This document shows positions 8,847-18,900 of a stretch of 64,000 nt of DNA, piece by piece. The position numbers were made by a program, and so were the translations under genes. The number at the start of each line of letters is the position of its first letter. Positions within the stretch are counted from its first letter, which is position 1. The notes beneath the pieces are model-generated. The model was not told the origin of the DNA. It ran no database searches and saw only the letters and a list, made by a program, of their open reading frames with translations. The DNA is from Caulobacter segnis (GTDB lineage Bacteria > Pseudomonadota > Alphaproteobacteria > Caulobacterales > Caulobacteraceae), in contig NZ_CP082923.1 in NCBI RefSeq assembly GCF_019931575.1, forward strand, positions 2,976,001-3,040,000, read 5' to 3'.

Positions 8847-9985
8847 GGCTTCAACTCCGCCAGGATCGAGCGGTCGATGCTGGCGACGTCGCGCACGCCG
8901 GTCAGGGCCATGGCCACGCGCATCTCCTTCTCGATCAGATCCAGCAGCTGGGTCACGCCCGCCTCGCCCCGAGAGGCCAAGGCATAGACGGCGGCTCTTC
9001 CCAGCAGGACGCCCTGGGCGCCCAGGGCCAGCATCCGTACGACGTCGAGCCCGGAGCGGACACCGCCGTCGGCCAGGACCGTCAACTTGTCGCCCACCGC
9101 CTCGGCGATGGCCGGCAGGGCGCGAGCGCTGGACAGCACGCCATCCAGTTGGCGACCGCCATGGTTGGAGACCACGACCCCGTCCGCGCCGATGTCGGCG
9201 GCGGCCTTGGCGTCCTCGGGATCGAGCACACCCTTGATGATCAGCGGGCCCTTCCAGAGGTCGCGGATCCACTCCAGGTCCTTCCACTGGATGGAGGGGT
9301 CGAAGTTGGCCCCCAGCCAGCCCATGAAGTCCTCGAGGCCCGAATTCTTGCCCAGCACCGGCGCGACATTACCCAGGGTGTGGGGATGACCCATCACCCC
9401 GACGTCCCACGCCCACTGGGGCTTGAACATCGCCTGGACCATGCGGCGGGCGGCGGCGTTGGGGCCGCTCATGCCCGAGTGGGCGTCGCGATAGCGGGCC
9501 CCGGGCACGGGCATGTCGACAGTGAAGACCAGCGCGGTCGCACCGGCCTCGCGGGCGCGGACCAGCAGGTCGCGCATGAAGGCCCGGTCACGCAGCACGT
9601 AGAGCTGGAACCAGATCGGCGCGGACGAGGCCTTGCTGACCTCGTCGACGTCGCAGACCGACACGGTCGACAGGCAGAACGGCACGCCCTTCTTGGCCGC
9701 CGCGCGCGCGGCCTGGCACTCGCCGCGCCGGGCGTACATGCCCGTCAGGCCGACCGGGGCCAGGGCCACCGGCAGCGCCTGCTTGACGCCGAACAGCGTG
9801 GTCGAGGGATCGCCGGCCGAAACGTCCTTCAGGACGCGTTGGCGCAGCGCGATGTCGGCCAGGTCCGAGATGTTGCGGCCCATGGTCCGCTCGGCATAGG
9901 CGCCGCCGTCGATATAGTCGAACAGGAAGCGCGGCAGCTTGCGCCGCGCCGCCTCCCGGAAGTCCGTGGTGGACGAGACGATCAC
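8843..9985 (-). CDS. lldD: L-lactate dehydrogenase, FMN-dependent alpha-hydroxy acid oxidase family
   Basis: The 380-residue protein has the complete FMN-dependent alpha-hydroxy acid dehydrogenase fold: the N-terminal [10 protein letters not shown] segment, QLYV in the core, [10 protein letters not shown] with the FMN-binding lysine, the catalytic [11 protein letters not shown] near residue 265, and the ADGGVRSG / [11 protein letters not shown] phosphate-binding end. LldD oxidises L-lactate to pyruvate and passes electrons to the respiratory chain. The start is GTG at 9985, five bases after the rhamnose dehydrogenase stop. The link to rhamnose is direct: the diketo-hydrolase route encoded across the divergent promoter releases L-lactate, and this enzyme would recover it as pyruvate. 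Another alpha-hydroxy acid substrate cannot be excluded. Confidence 0.87.
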   Translation of the reverse strand: MIVSSTTDFREAARRKLPRFLFDYIDGGAYAERTMGRNISDLADIALRQRVLKDVSAGDPSTTLFGVKQALPVALAPVGLTGMYARRGECQAARAAAKKGVPFCLSTVSVCDVDEVSKASSAPIWFQLYVLRDRAFMRDLLVRAREAGATALVFTVDMPVPGARYRDAHSGMSGPNAAARRMVQAMFKPQWAWDVGVMGHPHTLGNVAPVLGKNSGLEDFMGWLGANFDPSIQWKDLEWIRDLWKGPLIIKGVLDPEDAKAAADIGADGVVVSNHGGRQLDGVLSSARALPAIAEAVGDKLTVLADGGVRSGLDVVRMLALGAQGVLLGRAAVYALASRGEAGVTQLLDLIEKEMRVAMALTGVRDVASIDRSILAELKP

Positions 9986-9989
9986 CGGA

Positions 9990-10751
9990 CTACTGCAGGT
10001 TCACGAACGCGCCGCCGTCGACCAGCAGCGCCGCGCCGGTGACGTACTTGGCCAGGTCCGAGGCCAGGAACACGATCGGCCCGGCTAGGTCGTCGGGCTC
10101 GCCCAGGCGGCCCAGCGGGATGCGGCCGGCCATGTATTCGCGCTTGGCGACGTCGGCCAGGTCTTCCTTGTTAATCGCCGTCTCGATGGTGCCCGGCAGC
10201 ACCGAGTTGCAGCGGATGCCGTACTTGCCCAGGGCGATGGCGGTCGACTGCATCAGGCTGTGCACGCCGGCCTTGGTCGGGGTGTAGTGGGTCTGCATGC
10301 CGCCGCCGACCAGGGCGCTGATCGAGCTGACGGCGATGATCGCGCCGCCGTGGCCCTGCTTGACCATCTGGTTGGCCGCCGCCTGGACCATGTAGTAGGC
10401 GCCGAACAGGTTGACCTTCATCGTCCGCTCCATGACCTCGGGCGGCATGTCGAGGAAGGCGTGGAAGGGACAGATGCCGGCGTTGTTGACGAACACGTCG
10501 ACCTTGCCGAAGGCGTCGACGGCGGCCTGGACGAAGGACGAAGCGGTCTCGACCTGGGCCACGTCGCCCTTCACGGCGATGGCGCGGCGGCCCAGGGCCT
10601 CGATCTGGGCGACGGCGTCGGCGGCGCCGGCCTCGTCGGAGTGGTAGTTGATCGCCACGTCCGCGCCATGCTGGGCGCAGCCGATCGCGGCGGCCTTGCC
10701 GATCCCCTGCGAGGCGCCGGTCACCAGCACCACCTTGTCCTTCAGCAGCAT
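9990..10751 (-). CDS. lra1: L-rhamnose 1-dehydrogenase (SDR family)
   Basis: This 253-residue short-chain dehydrogenase has the Rossmann motif TGASQGIGK (residues 11-19), NNAG, the catalytic Ser of VSSIS, and the YTPTK active-site pair. It closely resembles the bacterial L-rhamnose 1-dehydrogenases, especially in the [15 protein letters not shown] and HYTPTKAG regions and the C-terminal [10 protein letters not shown]. The reaction is L-rhamnose + NAD(P)+ to L-rhamnono-1,4-lactone, the first step of the non-phosphorylating pathway. The lactonase, dehydratase and later steps lie on the opposite strand from 11828. It sits 22 bp downstream of the IclR regulator and just upstream of lldD, in one minus-strand operon. 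Confidence 0.9.
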   Translation of the reverse strand: MLLKDKVVLVTGASQGIGKAAAIGCAQHGADVAINYHSDEAGAADAVAQIEALGRRAIAVKGDVAQVETASSFVQAAVDAFGKVDVFVNNAGICPFHAFLDMPPEVMERTMKVNLFGAYYMVQAAANQMVKQGHGGAIIAVSSISALVGGGMQTHYTPTKAGVHSLMQSTAIALGKYGIRCNSVLPGTIETAINKEDLADVAKREYMAGRIPLGRLGEPDDLAGPIVFLASDLAKYVTGAALLVDGGAFVNLQ

Positions 10752-10773
10752 CCCTACCTCTTTTTGTCAGTCA

Positions 10774-11595
10774 TCAGCGGGCCAGCCGCTTTCCGTTCCA
10801 GCCCAGATCGCGCCCGATGGCGTTGGCCGTGTCGCGGACATCGTCGACCAGCGTCTTCATCCGCTCGTCGTCCATGTACTGGGCCGCGCCCGAGACGCTG
10901 ATCGCGCCGACGATCTGGCCCGAGGCCCCACGGATCGGCGCGGCGACGCAGCGGATGCGGTCTTCGTTCTCTTCCAGGTCGAAGGCGATGCCGCGCTTGG
11001 AATAGTCGCGCATCCAGTCGATCCACTGCTTCTCGTCCGGCGCGCCCGGCAAGGCCGGACCTTCCGCGCGGTAGAGGGTGCGCCAGCGGTCCTCGGTGTC
11101 GTCCAGCACTAGCGCCTTGCCCAGGCCCGTCGAGCGGATCGGCTGGCGATCGCCCACGCGCGAGCTGATGTTGATGCGGCGGCGGCCGGTCAGCTTGTCC
11201 AGATAGAGAGCGCGGTCGTCGTCGAGCACGCCCAGGTGCACCGTGTCCTCGGTGTCTTCCCACAGCTTTTCCAGGTGAGGACGAGCAATCCGCGGCAGGT
11301 CCATCTGCTGGCTGGCCAGATAGCCCAGCTCAAGAAGCTTGGAGCCCAGGCTGTAGCCTTCGCGCGGCGCCTGCGAGAGCAGACGTCGCTCCACCAGGGC
11401 CGTGGCCAGGCGGTGAGTCGTGCTGCGGGTCAGGCCGAGCTGCTTGGCCAGAGCCGGCAGGGCGATGGTCCCGGACTCGGCGACCACGTCCAGCAGATCC
11501 AGGCCGCGAAACAGGGTTTGGCTACCGCTGGGAGACTTGGTCGTCGCGTTTTCGTCCGCCGCCACCGGTTCCGCTCCCCTTGACGCTGGTTTCAT
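10774..11595 (-). CDS. IclR-family regulator of rhamnose / rhamnogalacturonan genes
   Basis: The 273-residue protein has an IclR winged-helix domain (about residues 25-85; ALAKQLGLTRSTTHRLATALVERRLL) and a C-terminal IclR effector domain (about 100-265) with the family pattern ending in AISVSG. Effectors of this family are often sugar acids. It is divergently placed against the rhamnonate dehydratase operon and heads the rhamnose dehydrogenase/lldD operon, so it very probably controls both, with rhamnonate or 2-keto-3-deoxy-rhamnonate as plausible inducer (inference). The ATG at 11595 is the first usable start; an upstream ATG runs into a stop after seven codons. Confidence 0.85.
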   Translation of the reverse strand: MKPASRGAEPVAADENATTKSPSGSQTLFRGLDLLDVVAESGTIALPALAKQLGLTRSTTHRLATALVERRLLSQAPREGYSLGSKLLELGYLASQQMDLPRIARPHLEKLWEDTEDTVHLGVLDDDRALYLDKLTGRRRINISSRVGDRQPIRSTGLGKALVLDDTEDRWRTLYRAEGPALPGAPDEKQWIDWMRDYSKRGIAFDLEENEDRIRCVAAPIRGASGQIVGAISVSGAAQYMDDERMKTLVDDVRDTANAIGRDLGWNGKRLAR

Positions 11596-11827
11596 TTTGT
11601 AGCACTACCTCTCATATTGTGGAACGCAAGGCAAGCGGAACGACGGCGACTCTCGCAGAGCGCGCCGGCCTCGCGAACCGATAGCGTGTCATAGGTTATG
11701 TTGGGGAGGTAGGCGAAGCTCGACGGCTTCGCCACGGGCCTACCGGAGCGCTTCCGGCGGGCGCGCCTCCCTTGTCCCAGGGCGGCGTCCAGGCGCGACC
11801 GCCCATCAGGTTGGAGCCTCGTCGTCC
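11596..11827. promoter_or_regulatory. Divergent control region between iclR and the rhmD operon
   Basis: This 232-bp region must hold both promoters. A GTTCCACAAT-type sequence (minus strand, around 11617-11626) resembles an IclR-family half-site. GGAACG occurs twice as a direct repeat (11621-11626 and 11637-11642). A short inverted repeat CCGGA-N5-TCCGG lies about 70-85 bp upstream of rhmD. None is a full canonical operator, so the assignments are tentative. Confidence 0.35.
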
Positions 11828-13006
11828 ATGGCGTTTCCGGTCATCAAGCACGTACGCGCGTTCGTGGTCCGCGGAGGCGGGGCCGACTATCACGATCAGG
11901 GCGACGGACACTGGATCGACGACCACATCGCCACCCCGATGTCGCGCTACCCGGAATACCGCCAGAGCCGCCAGTCGTTCGGCATCAACGTGCTGGGCAC
12001 GCTGGTCGTCGAGATCGAGGCCGCCGACGGCACGATCGGCTTCGCGGTGACCACCGGCGGCGAACCGGCCGCCTATATCGTCGAGAAGCACCTGGCCCGC
12101 TTCCTGGAAGGCCGCGATCCGACCGAGGTCGAGAAGATCTGGGACCAGATGTACTTCTCCACCCAGTATTACGGCCGCAAGGGCCTGGTGGTGAACGCCA
12201 TCTCGGGAGTCGACCTGGCCCTTTACGACCTGCTGGGCAAGCTGCGTCAGGAGCCGGTCTACGCCCTGCTGGGCGGCAAGGTCCGCGACGAGCTGACCTT
12301 CTACGCCACCGGCGCGCGCCCGGACCTGGCCAAGCAGATGGGCTTCATCGGCGGCAAGATGCCCCTGCATCACGGCCCGGCCGAGGGTGAGGAAGGCCTG
12401 CGCAAGAACATCGAAGAGCTCGCCACCATGCGCGAGCGCTGCGGCGACGATTTCTGGCTGATGTTCGACTGCTGGATGTCGCTGGACCTCAACTACGCCA
12501 CCAGGCTGGCCCACAAGGCCCACGAGTACGGCCTGAAGTGGATCGAGGAGGCGCTGAGCCCCGACGACTACTGGGGCTATCGCGACCTGAAGAAGAACGC
12601 CCCGACCGGCATGCTGGTCACCACCGGCGAACACGAAGCCACCCGTTGGGGCTTCCGCATGCTGCTGGAGATGGAGTGCTGCGACATCATCCAGCCGGAC
12701 GTGGGCTGGTGCGGCGGCGTCACCGAGCTGATCAAGATCGCCAACCTGGCCGACAGCAAGGGCGTGATGATGATCCCGCACGGCTCGTCCGTGTACAGCT
12801 ACCACTTCGTCATCACGCGCCATAACAGCCCGTTCGCCGAATTCCTGATGATGGCCCCGAAGGCCGACGAGGTGGTGCCGATGTTCCACCCGCAGCTGAT
12901 CGGCGAACCCGTTCCGGTGAACGGCAAGCTCAAGCTCTCCGACGCGCCGGGCTTCGGCGTCGAACTCAATCGCGAGGTCGGTCTGCACCGGCCTTACGTC
13001 CGCTAG
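11828..13006 (+). CDS. rhmD: L-rhamnonate dehydratase (enolase superfamily)
   Basis: The 392-residue protein is very similar along its length to RhmD (E. coli YfaW type), including [13 protein letters not shown] (residues ~28-40), [21 protein letters not shown], the metal ligands in [14 protein letters not shown] and TTGEHEA, and the catalytic histidine region [12 protein letters not shown]. It removes water from L-rhamnonate to give 2-keto-3-deoxy-L-rhamnonate. It is the first gene of a long operon whose next four genes complete rhamnose catabolism. The ATG at 11828 has GGAG 11 bases upstream, a somewhat long spacing. Confidence 0.95.
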   Translation: MAFPVIKHVRAFVVRGGGADYHDQGDGHWIDDHIATPMSRYPEYRQSRQSFGINVLGTLVVEIEAADGTIGFAVTTGGEPAAYIVEKHLARFLEGRDPTEVEKIWDQMYFSTQYYGRKGLVVNAISGVDLALYDLLGKLRQEPVYALLGGKVRDELTFYATGARPDLAKQMGFIGGKMPLHHGPAEGEEGLRKNIEELATMRERCGDDFWLMFDCWMSLDLNYATRLAHKAHEYGLKWIEEALSPDDYWGYRDLKKNAPTGMLVTTGEHEATRWGFRMLLEMECCDIIQPDVGWCGGVTELIKIANLADSKGVMMIPHGSSVYSYHFVITRHNSPFAEFLMMAPKADEVVPMFHPQLIGEPVPVNGKLKLSDAPGFGVELNREVGLHRPYVR

Positions 13007-13029
13007 ACCTCCCTGAAGGCAAGACATCC

Positions 13030-13893
13030 ATGAAACTGCTCCGCTACGGTCCCAAGGGGGCTGAGAAGCCCGGCCTCCTCGACGCCGAGGGCAAGATCCG
13101 CGACCTGTCGGGCCACGTGGCCGACATCACCGGCGCCCAGCTGTCGCCGGCCAGCCTCAAGGCCCTGGCCGCCATCGACCCGACCACCCTGCCGCTCGTC
13201 GAGGGCTCGCCCCGCTACGGCGTGCCGGTCAACGGCGTCTCCAAATTCATCGCCGTGGGCCTGAACTTCGCCGACCACGCCGCCGAGTCGAACCTGCCGA
13301 TCCCGGAAGAGCCCGTGCTGTTCACCAAGGCCGTCAGCTGCCTGCAGGGTCCTAACGACCCGGTGATGATCCCGCGCGGTTCGGTGAAGACCGACTGGGA
13401 AGTCGAGCTGGGCGTGGTGATCGGGTCGCGCGCCAGCTATGTCACCGAGGCCGAGGCCCTGGACCACGTCGCCGGCTACGTCCTGATTAACGACGTCTCC
13501 GAGCGCGCCTTCCAGATCGAGCGCGGCGGCACCTGGGACAAGGGCAAGGGCTGCGACACCTTCGGTCCGGTCGGCCCATGGATGGTCACCTCGGACGAGG
13601 TCGGCGATCCGCAGAACCTGGGCATGTGGCTGGACGTCAACGGCGAGCGCAAGCAGGACGGCTCGTCCAAGACCATGATCTTCCCGATCAGCAAGCTGGT
13701 CTCGTACATCAGCGAGTTCATGACTCTTGAGCCGGGTGACCTGATCACCACCGGCACCCCGCCCGGCGTCGGCATGGGCCAGAAGCCCGAGCCCGTCTAC
13801 CTCAAGGCCGGCGACGAGATCCGCCTGGGCATCGAGAAGCTGGGCGAGCAACGCCAGATCGTCGTGGCCTGGTCCAAGGAAGGCGTCGCGTGA
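13030..13893 (+). CDS. lra6: 2,4-diketo-3-deoxy-L-rhamnonate hydrolase (FAH superfamily)
   Basis: This 287-residue fumarylacetoacetate-hydrolase-family protein has the signature GLNFADHAAE near residue 79, the metal-binding pair in DWEVELGVVIG (about 118-128), the ERGGTWDKGKGCDTFGPVGPW segment and the TGTPPGVGMG loop. In the rhamnose pathway described from Sphingomonas, LRA6 hydrolyses 2,4-diketo-3-deoxy-L-rhamnonate to pyruvate and L-lactate. The assignment rests on placement beside rhmD and the lra5-like dehydrogenase as well as on sequence. The stop overlaps the next start by four bases (GTGA), indicating translational coupling. Confidence 0.88.
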   Translation: MKLLRYGPKGAEKPGLLDAEGKIRDLSGHVADITGAQLSPASLKALAAIDPTTLPLVEGSPRYGVPVNGVSKFIAVGLNFADHAAESNLPIPEEPVLFTKAVSCLQGPNDPVMIPRGSVKTDWEVELGVVIGSRASYVTEAEALDHVAGYVLINDVSERAFQIERGGTWDKGKGCDTFGPVGPWMVTSDEVGDPQNLGMWLDVNGERKQDGSSKTMIFPISKLVSYISEFMTLEPGDLITTGTPPGVGMGQKPEPVYLKAGDEIRLGIEKLGEQRQIVVAWSKEGVA

Positions 13894-14657
13894 GCCCCAT
13901 CTCCTCCTCCAAGGTCTACGCCAATCGTTTCGCCGGCCGCCGCGCCGTCATCACCGGCGGCGCCTCGGGCCTGGGCAAGGCCGTGGCCGCCCGCATCGTC
14001 GCCGAGGGCGGCCAGGTCGCCCTCTGGGACCTGGACGCCGACGGCCTGAAGGCGGCCGCCGCCGAAGTCGGCGCGGCCCACACCGTGGCGCTGGACGTCT
14101 CGGACGAGGCTGCGGTCCTGGCCGCCGGCAAGTCCACCGCCGAGGCCCTGGGCGGCATCGACATCCTGGTCGCCTCGGCCGGCATCACCGGCGCCACGGC
14201 TCCGGTGTACGAGTACCCGACCGATAGCTGGAAGCGCGTGTTCGACATCAACGTCAACGGCGTGTTCTACAGCTGCAAGTCGGTGGTGCCGTTCATGCTG
14301 GCGGGCGGCTACGGCCGGATCGTCAATGTCGCCTCGGTGGCGGGCAAGGAAGGCAATCCCAACGCCGGCGCCTATTCGGCGTCGAAAGCGGCGGTGATCG
14401 GCCTGACCAAGTCGCTGGGCAAGGAGCTGGCCACCAAGGGCGTCATCGTCAACAGCCTGACTCCGGCCACCTTCGAGAGCCCGATCCTGGAGCAGCTGCC
14501 GGCCAGCCAGGTGGAATACATGAAGGGCAAGATCCCGATGGGCCGCCTGGGCGAAGTCCACGAGAGCGCCGCCATGGTCTGCTTCATGGCGTCGGAGGAG
14601 TGCAGCTTCACCACCGCCTCGACCTTCGACACCTCCGGCGGTCGGACCACTTTCTAA
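13890..14657 (+). CDS. lra5: 2-keto-3-deoxy-L-rhamnonate 4-dehydrogenase (SDR family)
   Basis: The 255-residue short-chain dehydrogenase has the nucleotide motif TGGASGLGK (about residues 21-29), the catalytic VASVAGKEG serine region and YSASK. Its C-terminus, CSFTTASTFDTSGGRTTF, is distinctive for the LRA5 group. The enzyme oxidises 2-keto-3-deoxy-L-rhamnonate at C4 with NAD+, making the substrate for the hydrolase encoded immediately upstream. Its presence shows that this organism uses the diketo-hydrolase branch; no KDR aldolase gene is seen in the window. The start is GTG at 13890, overlapping the upstream stop. Confidence 0.9.
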   Translation: MSPISSSKVYANRFAGRRAVITGGASGLGKAVAARIVAEGGQVALWDLDADGLKAAAAEVGAAHTVALDVSDEAAVLAAGKSTAEALGGIDILVASAGITGATAPVYEYPTDSWKRVFDINVNGVFYSCKSVVPFMLAGGYGRIVNVASVAGKEGNPNAGAYSASKAAVIGLTKSLGKELATKGVIVNSLTPATFESPILEQLPASQVEYMKGKIPMGRLGEVHESAAMVCFMASEECSFTTASTFDTSGGRTTF

Positions 14658-14670
14658 GGAAACTGGAGCC

Positions 14671-15579
14671 ATGGCGTACACGGGCCCCATCGTCGATCCC
14701 CACATGCATCTGTGGGACCTCGATCGGCACTACTACGCCTGGCTCCAGGACACCCCGCTGCCGAACAACCCGGCCGGCGACATGTCCTCTATCGCCTACA
14801 AATCCTATGGACTCGACGACTATCTGGCCGACGCCAAGGGCTGGAACGTCGTCGAGGTCGTCCATGTCGAGTGCGGCCTGCCGCCCAAGGACCAGCTGTC
14901 GGAGACTGATTGGCTGCAGTCGATCGCCGACCAGCGCGGCGTCATCGGCGGCATCGTCGCCGGGGCCAACCTGGACGATCCGGACGTCGAGGCGATGCTG
15001 GCGGCCCACGCCGCGCGCCGGAACGTCCGAGGCGTCCGCCAGATCGTCAACTGGCACGCCGATCCGGCCAAGACCTACGGGCCGACCGACAAGCTGCTGG
15101 ACGCCCAGTGGCGCAAGGGTTTCGCCCTGCTGGCCAAGTACGGCCTGTCGTTCGACCTGCAGCTCTACGCCTCGCAGATGGCGGTGGCGGCCGAACTGGC
15201 CGACGCCCATCCGGACATCCCGCTGATCGTCAACCATGCCGGCATGCCGACCGATCGCGACGAGGCGGGCCTGGCCGCCTGGCGCGAGGGTCTGGCCGTC
15301 CTGGCCAAGCGCCCCAACGTCGCTTGCAAGATCTCGGGCCTGGCCATGGTCGATCGATCGTGGACGACGGCCAGCCTCAAGCCCTTCGTGCTCCAGGTCA
15401 TCGAGACCTTCGGGGTCGAGCGCTGCATGTTCGCCAGCAACTTCCCGGTGGAGAAGGTTCACGGCAGCTTCGGCGCCTTCTACGCCGCCTATGATGCGAT
15501 CACGGCCAGCTTCACCCACGACGAGCGCGAGGCGCTGTTCGCCGGCTCCGCCCGGCGGATCTACCGCCTGGCCGACTGA
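14671..15579 (+). CDS. lra2: L-rhamnono-1,4-lactonase (amidohydrolase family 2)
   Basis: The 302-residue TIM-barrel amidohydrolase begins with the metal motif DPHMHLWD (residues 9-16). It continues with the conserved RQIVNWH, LIVNHAG and FASNFPV strands of the COG3618 lactonase group. It opens L-rhamnono-1,4-lactone to L-rhamnonate, linking the rhamnose dehydrogenase on the opposite strand to RhmD. It starts 13 bp after the lra5 stop with GGAAACTGGAG upstream. Related proteins act on other sugar lactones (for example L-fuconolactone), but the operon makes rhamnonolactone the natural substrate. Confidence 0.87.
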   Translation: MAYTGPIVDPHMHLWDLDRHYYAWLQDTPLPNNPAGDMSSIAYKSYGLDDYLADAKGWNVVEVVHVECGLPPKDQLSETDWLQSIADQRGVIGGIVAGANLDDPDVEAMLAAHAARRNVRGVRQIVNWHADPAKTYGPTDKLLDAQWRKGFALLAKYGLSFDLQLYASQMAVAAELADAHPDIPLIVNHAGMPTDRDEAGLAAWREGLAVLAKRPNVACKISGLAMVDRSWTTASLKPFVLQVIETFGVERCMFASNFPVEKVHGSFGAFYAAYDAITASFTHDEREALFAGSARRIYRLAD

Positions 15580-15607
15580 CAACAAGAAGAACTACGGGAG
15601 GAAGACG

Positions 15608-15943
15608 ATGAGCACGACGACGGAAAGCCGCCCCCTCGCCTTCCGCATGCAGCTGAAGCCGGGCGTCGCCGCTGAGTACGAGCGCCGCCACGACGAACTG
15701 TGGCCCGATCTCGCCGAAGCCCTGCGCGACGCGGGGATCCATGACTATTCGATCTTCCTGGACGAGGAGACCATGAGCCTCTTCGCCGTGCTGCGCCTGC
15801 GCCCCGACCACAAGAAGGACGCCCTGCCGCTGCAGCCGGTGATGAAGCGCTGGTGGGACTTCATGGCCGACCTGATGGAAGTCCATCCGGACAACAAGCC
15901 GGTCGAGTGGCCGCTGAAGCCCGTCTTCTATTTCGAGGGCTGA
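15608..15943 (+). CDS. rhaM: L-rhamnose mutarotase
   Basis: The 111-residue protein belongs to the RhaM/YiiL family (dimeric alpha/beta-barrel), which interconverts alpha- and beta-L-rhamnose. Recognisable parts are FRMQLKPGVAAEYERRHDE at residues ~12-30, with the catalytic histidine in RRHDELWP, followed by YSIFLDEE and the tryptophan-rich C-terminal end (MKRWWDFM). The reading frame is longer upstream, but the ATG at 15608 has GGGAGG six bases before it and gives the normal family length. It supplies the anomer used by the rhamnose dehydrogenase. Confidence 0.9.
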   Translation: MSTTTESRPLAFRMQLKPGVAAEYERRHDELWPDLAEALRDAGIHDYSIFLDEETMSLFAVLRLRPDHKKDALPLQPVMKRWWDFMADLMEVHPDNKPVEWPLKPVFYFEG

Positions 15944-15945
15944 GC

Positions 15946-18900
15946 ATGCGCGCCCTGCCCGCCTTCGGCCTGGTCGCCGCCTTGATGGCGACCTCCGCGC
16001 TCGCCCAACCCGTCCGGGCCGAGCCCGCCCGCTACACGATGACGGCGTTCACCAACGCCAGCCAGTCGAACATGAGCGTGTACGACTCGGCCGACGGGAC
16101 GCGCTTCACGCTGAAGAAGCCGCTGGCCTATACGCCGCCCCAGGGCCTCATCCGCGATCCCAGCGTGATGAAGCATACGGACGGCTGGTACTATGTCGCC
16201 TACACCACCGGCTGGACGGGTGACACGATCGGCCTGGCTCGCAGCAAGGATCTGGTCGACTGGACCTTCCTGCGCGACGTCAAGATCGACGTCCCGGGAG
16301 GCGCGACCAACAGCTGGGCGCCGGAATGGTTCGTCGACCAGGACGGCTCGATCAGCCTGATCCTGTCGGTCTCGACCACCGGCATCGCCGGCCAGTTCCA
16401 GGCCTACCGCATCACCGCCTCCGACGGTTCGCTGGCCAGCTGGAGCAAGCCGAAGGTCCTCTCGGGCCTGGGCCCGAACTACATCGACACCTTCGTGGTC
16501 CGGCAGGACGGCCTCTACCAGGCCTTCGCCAAGAACGAGACGACCAAGTACATCGAGCTGTGGACCGCCCCCTCGCTGGACGGCCCGTGGGCGCTGAAGG
16601 GCGCCGGCGACTGGGCCGGCTGGGGCCGCTTCCTGGAAGGCCCGGCCATGGCCCGCACGCCCGACGGCGGCTGGCGGATCTATTTCGACGAGTACATGGC
16701 CAAGCGCTACTGGTACTCCGACAGCAAGGACGGCTTTCGCACCTGGACGCCCAAGGCCGAACTGCCCGAGCTGTCCGGCACGGTCCGCCACTTCACCGTG
16801 ATGAAGGAAGGCGGCGATCCGCCCGCTATCGCCAAGCCGGCGCAAGCGCACAAGATCACCTGGGACAAGTACTCGCTGAAGGTCGACGACCAGCGCGTGT
16901 TCTCGTGGGGCGGCGAGTTCCACCCCTTCCGCGTACCCAGCCCTGACCTGTGGCGCGACATCCTCCAGAAGATGAAGGCCAGCGGCTACAACACGGTCGC
17001 GATCTATTTCGACTGGGGCTACCACTCGCCCAAGCAGGGGGTCTACGACTTCAGCGGCGTGCGCGACATGGACCGCGTGCTGACCATGGCCAAGGAAGAA
17101 GGCCTCTACGTCATCACCCGCGCCGGCCCCTATGTGAACGCCGAGCTGACCCGGGGCGGCTTCCCCGGCTGGCTGGTCAACCAGCAGGCCCGCGCCCGCA
17201 CCGACGCGCCGGAATACATCCAGGCCGCTGACGAGTGGCTGACCCAGATCAACGCCGTCATCGCCCGTCACCAGCTGACTACCGGCCAGGGCACGGTCAT
17301 CGCCCACCAGATCGAGAACGAGCTGGACGTCGTCGGCGCGCCGCAGCAGCGCTACATGCAGTGGCTGTACGACAAGGCCAAGGCGGACGGCATCACCGTC
17401 CCGATCTTCCACAACGACAAGGGCCGCAACGGCTACTGGGTGCCCAAGGGCTCCAACGTGCCCGGCACGGTGGAAGGCCCCAACGACCTCTACGCCTTCG
17501 ACGGCTATCCGGGCGGCAACTGCCGCGTCGACAGCAAGCCTTCGAGCCCCGGCGTCGCGCCCGACTGGGGGATCTATGGCGCGAACGGCGCCAAGGGCGG
17601 GGCCCTGGCCAGCCCGAACACCCCCGGCTTCCTGGCCGAGTTCGGCGGCGGCTGGTTCGACTACTGGGGCAGCAACGGCGACTACGACTGCACCGCCATC
17701 CACCGCGGCGTCGGCTACCAGCGGGTGTTCTACGGCACGAACGTCGCCAACGGGCTGACGCTGCAAAGCTTCTACATGACCTATGGCGGGACCAGCTGGG
17801 GCTGGCTGCCGGCCCCGGTGGTGTTCACCTCTTACGACTACGGCTCGGCCATCGACGAGGCCCGGGGCCTGCGCGACAAGGCCCGGGTCATCAAGCAGAT
17901 GGGCGAGTTCATCGCCGCCGTCCCCGACCTGACCCGCATGGACAAGGGCGAGGCCGTCGTTCCCTCGAACGACAAGGTCCGCGTCTATCACAACGTCAAC
18001 GCCGAGACCGGCAGCCACCTCTATGTGGTGGTGCACAATCCCAGCAGCGCCACAGGCGACGAGGCCTTCACCTTCAAGCTGAAGACCCGCGACGGCGAGT
18101 ACGTGGTCCCCTCGCGCATCAAGGGCCAGGACAGCAAGATGCTGATGGCCAGCTACGACCTGGGCGGCCAGCGGCTGGTCTATTCGACGTCCGAGATCCA
18201 GACGCACCTGAAGTGGAACGACGGCGACCTGGCCCTGCTCTACGGCCGCGCCGGCGAGGCGGGCGAGACGGTGCTGCGCTATGCGTCCGCGCCCAAGGTC
18301 GAAGTGATCGAGGGCGACGTGACCTCGGCCTTCGACACGGCCAAGGGCGACCTGAAACTGTCCTACCAACACCGGGGCCTGGCCCGCGTGCGGATCACCG
18401 GCGGCGGCCGACCTCCCCTGACCTTGCTCCTGGCCGACGCCGAGACGGGCCAGACCTTCTGGAAGCGTGAGAACGCGCTGGTTCGGGGTCCGGGCTTGAT
18501 CCGAAGCGACGCGATCAAGGGCGGCGTGCTCAGCCTGACCGGCGACACCGAGACCGACAGCCCGCTGGAAGTCTTCGCGCCCAAGGCCGTCACGTCCATC
18601 CGCTGGAACGGCGCCAAGGTCGCGGCCAAGACCACCGCCTTAGGAAGCCTGCTGGCCGACAAGCCCCTTGCGGGCCCCGGCGCGGTCGCCCTGCCCGACC
18701 TGGCCAAGCTCGACTGGAAGACCGCCCCCGGCTCGCCCGAGGCGGATCCTAAGTTCGACGACAGCGCCTGGCTCAAGACCGAAGGCCGCCGCAGCGGCTC
18801 GACCGTGCGCGGTCCCACCGGCCAGCCGGCGCTGGACATGAGCGCCTATGGCTTCCACCAGGGCGACGTCTGGTATCGTGGCCGCTACCAGGGCCAGGCC

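Noticed and set aside
15928-18372. 814-codon open frame on the minus strand
   Set aside because: It lies fully antisense to the GH43-GH35 gene, whose two sets of catalytic residues are intact. No ribosome site or domain supports the antisense frame.
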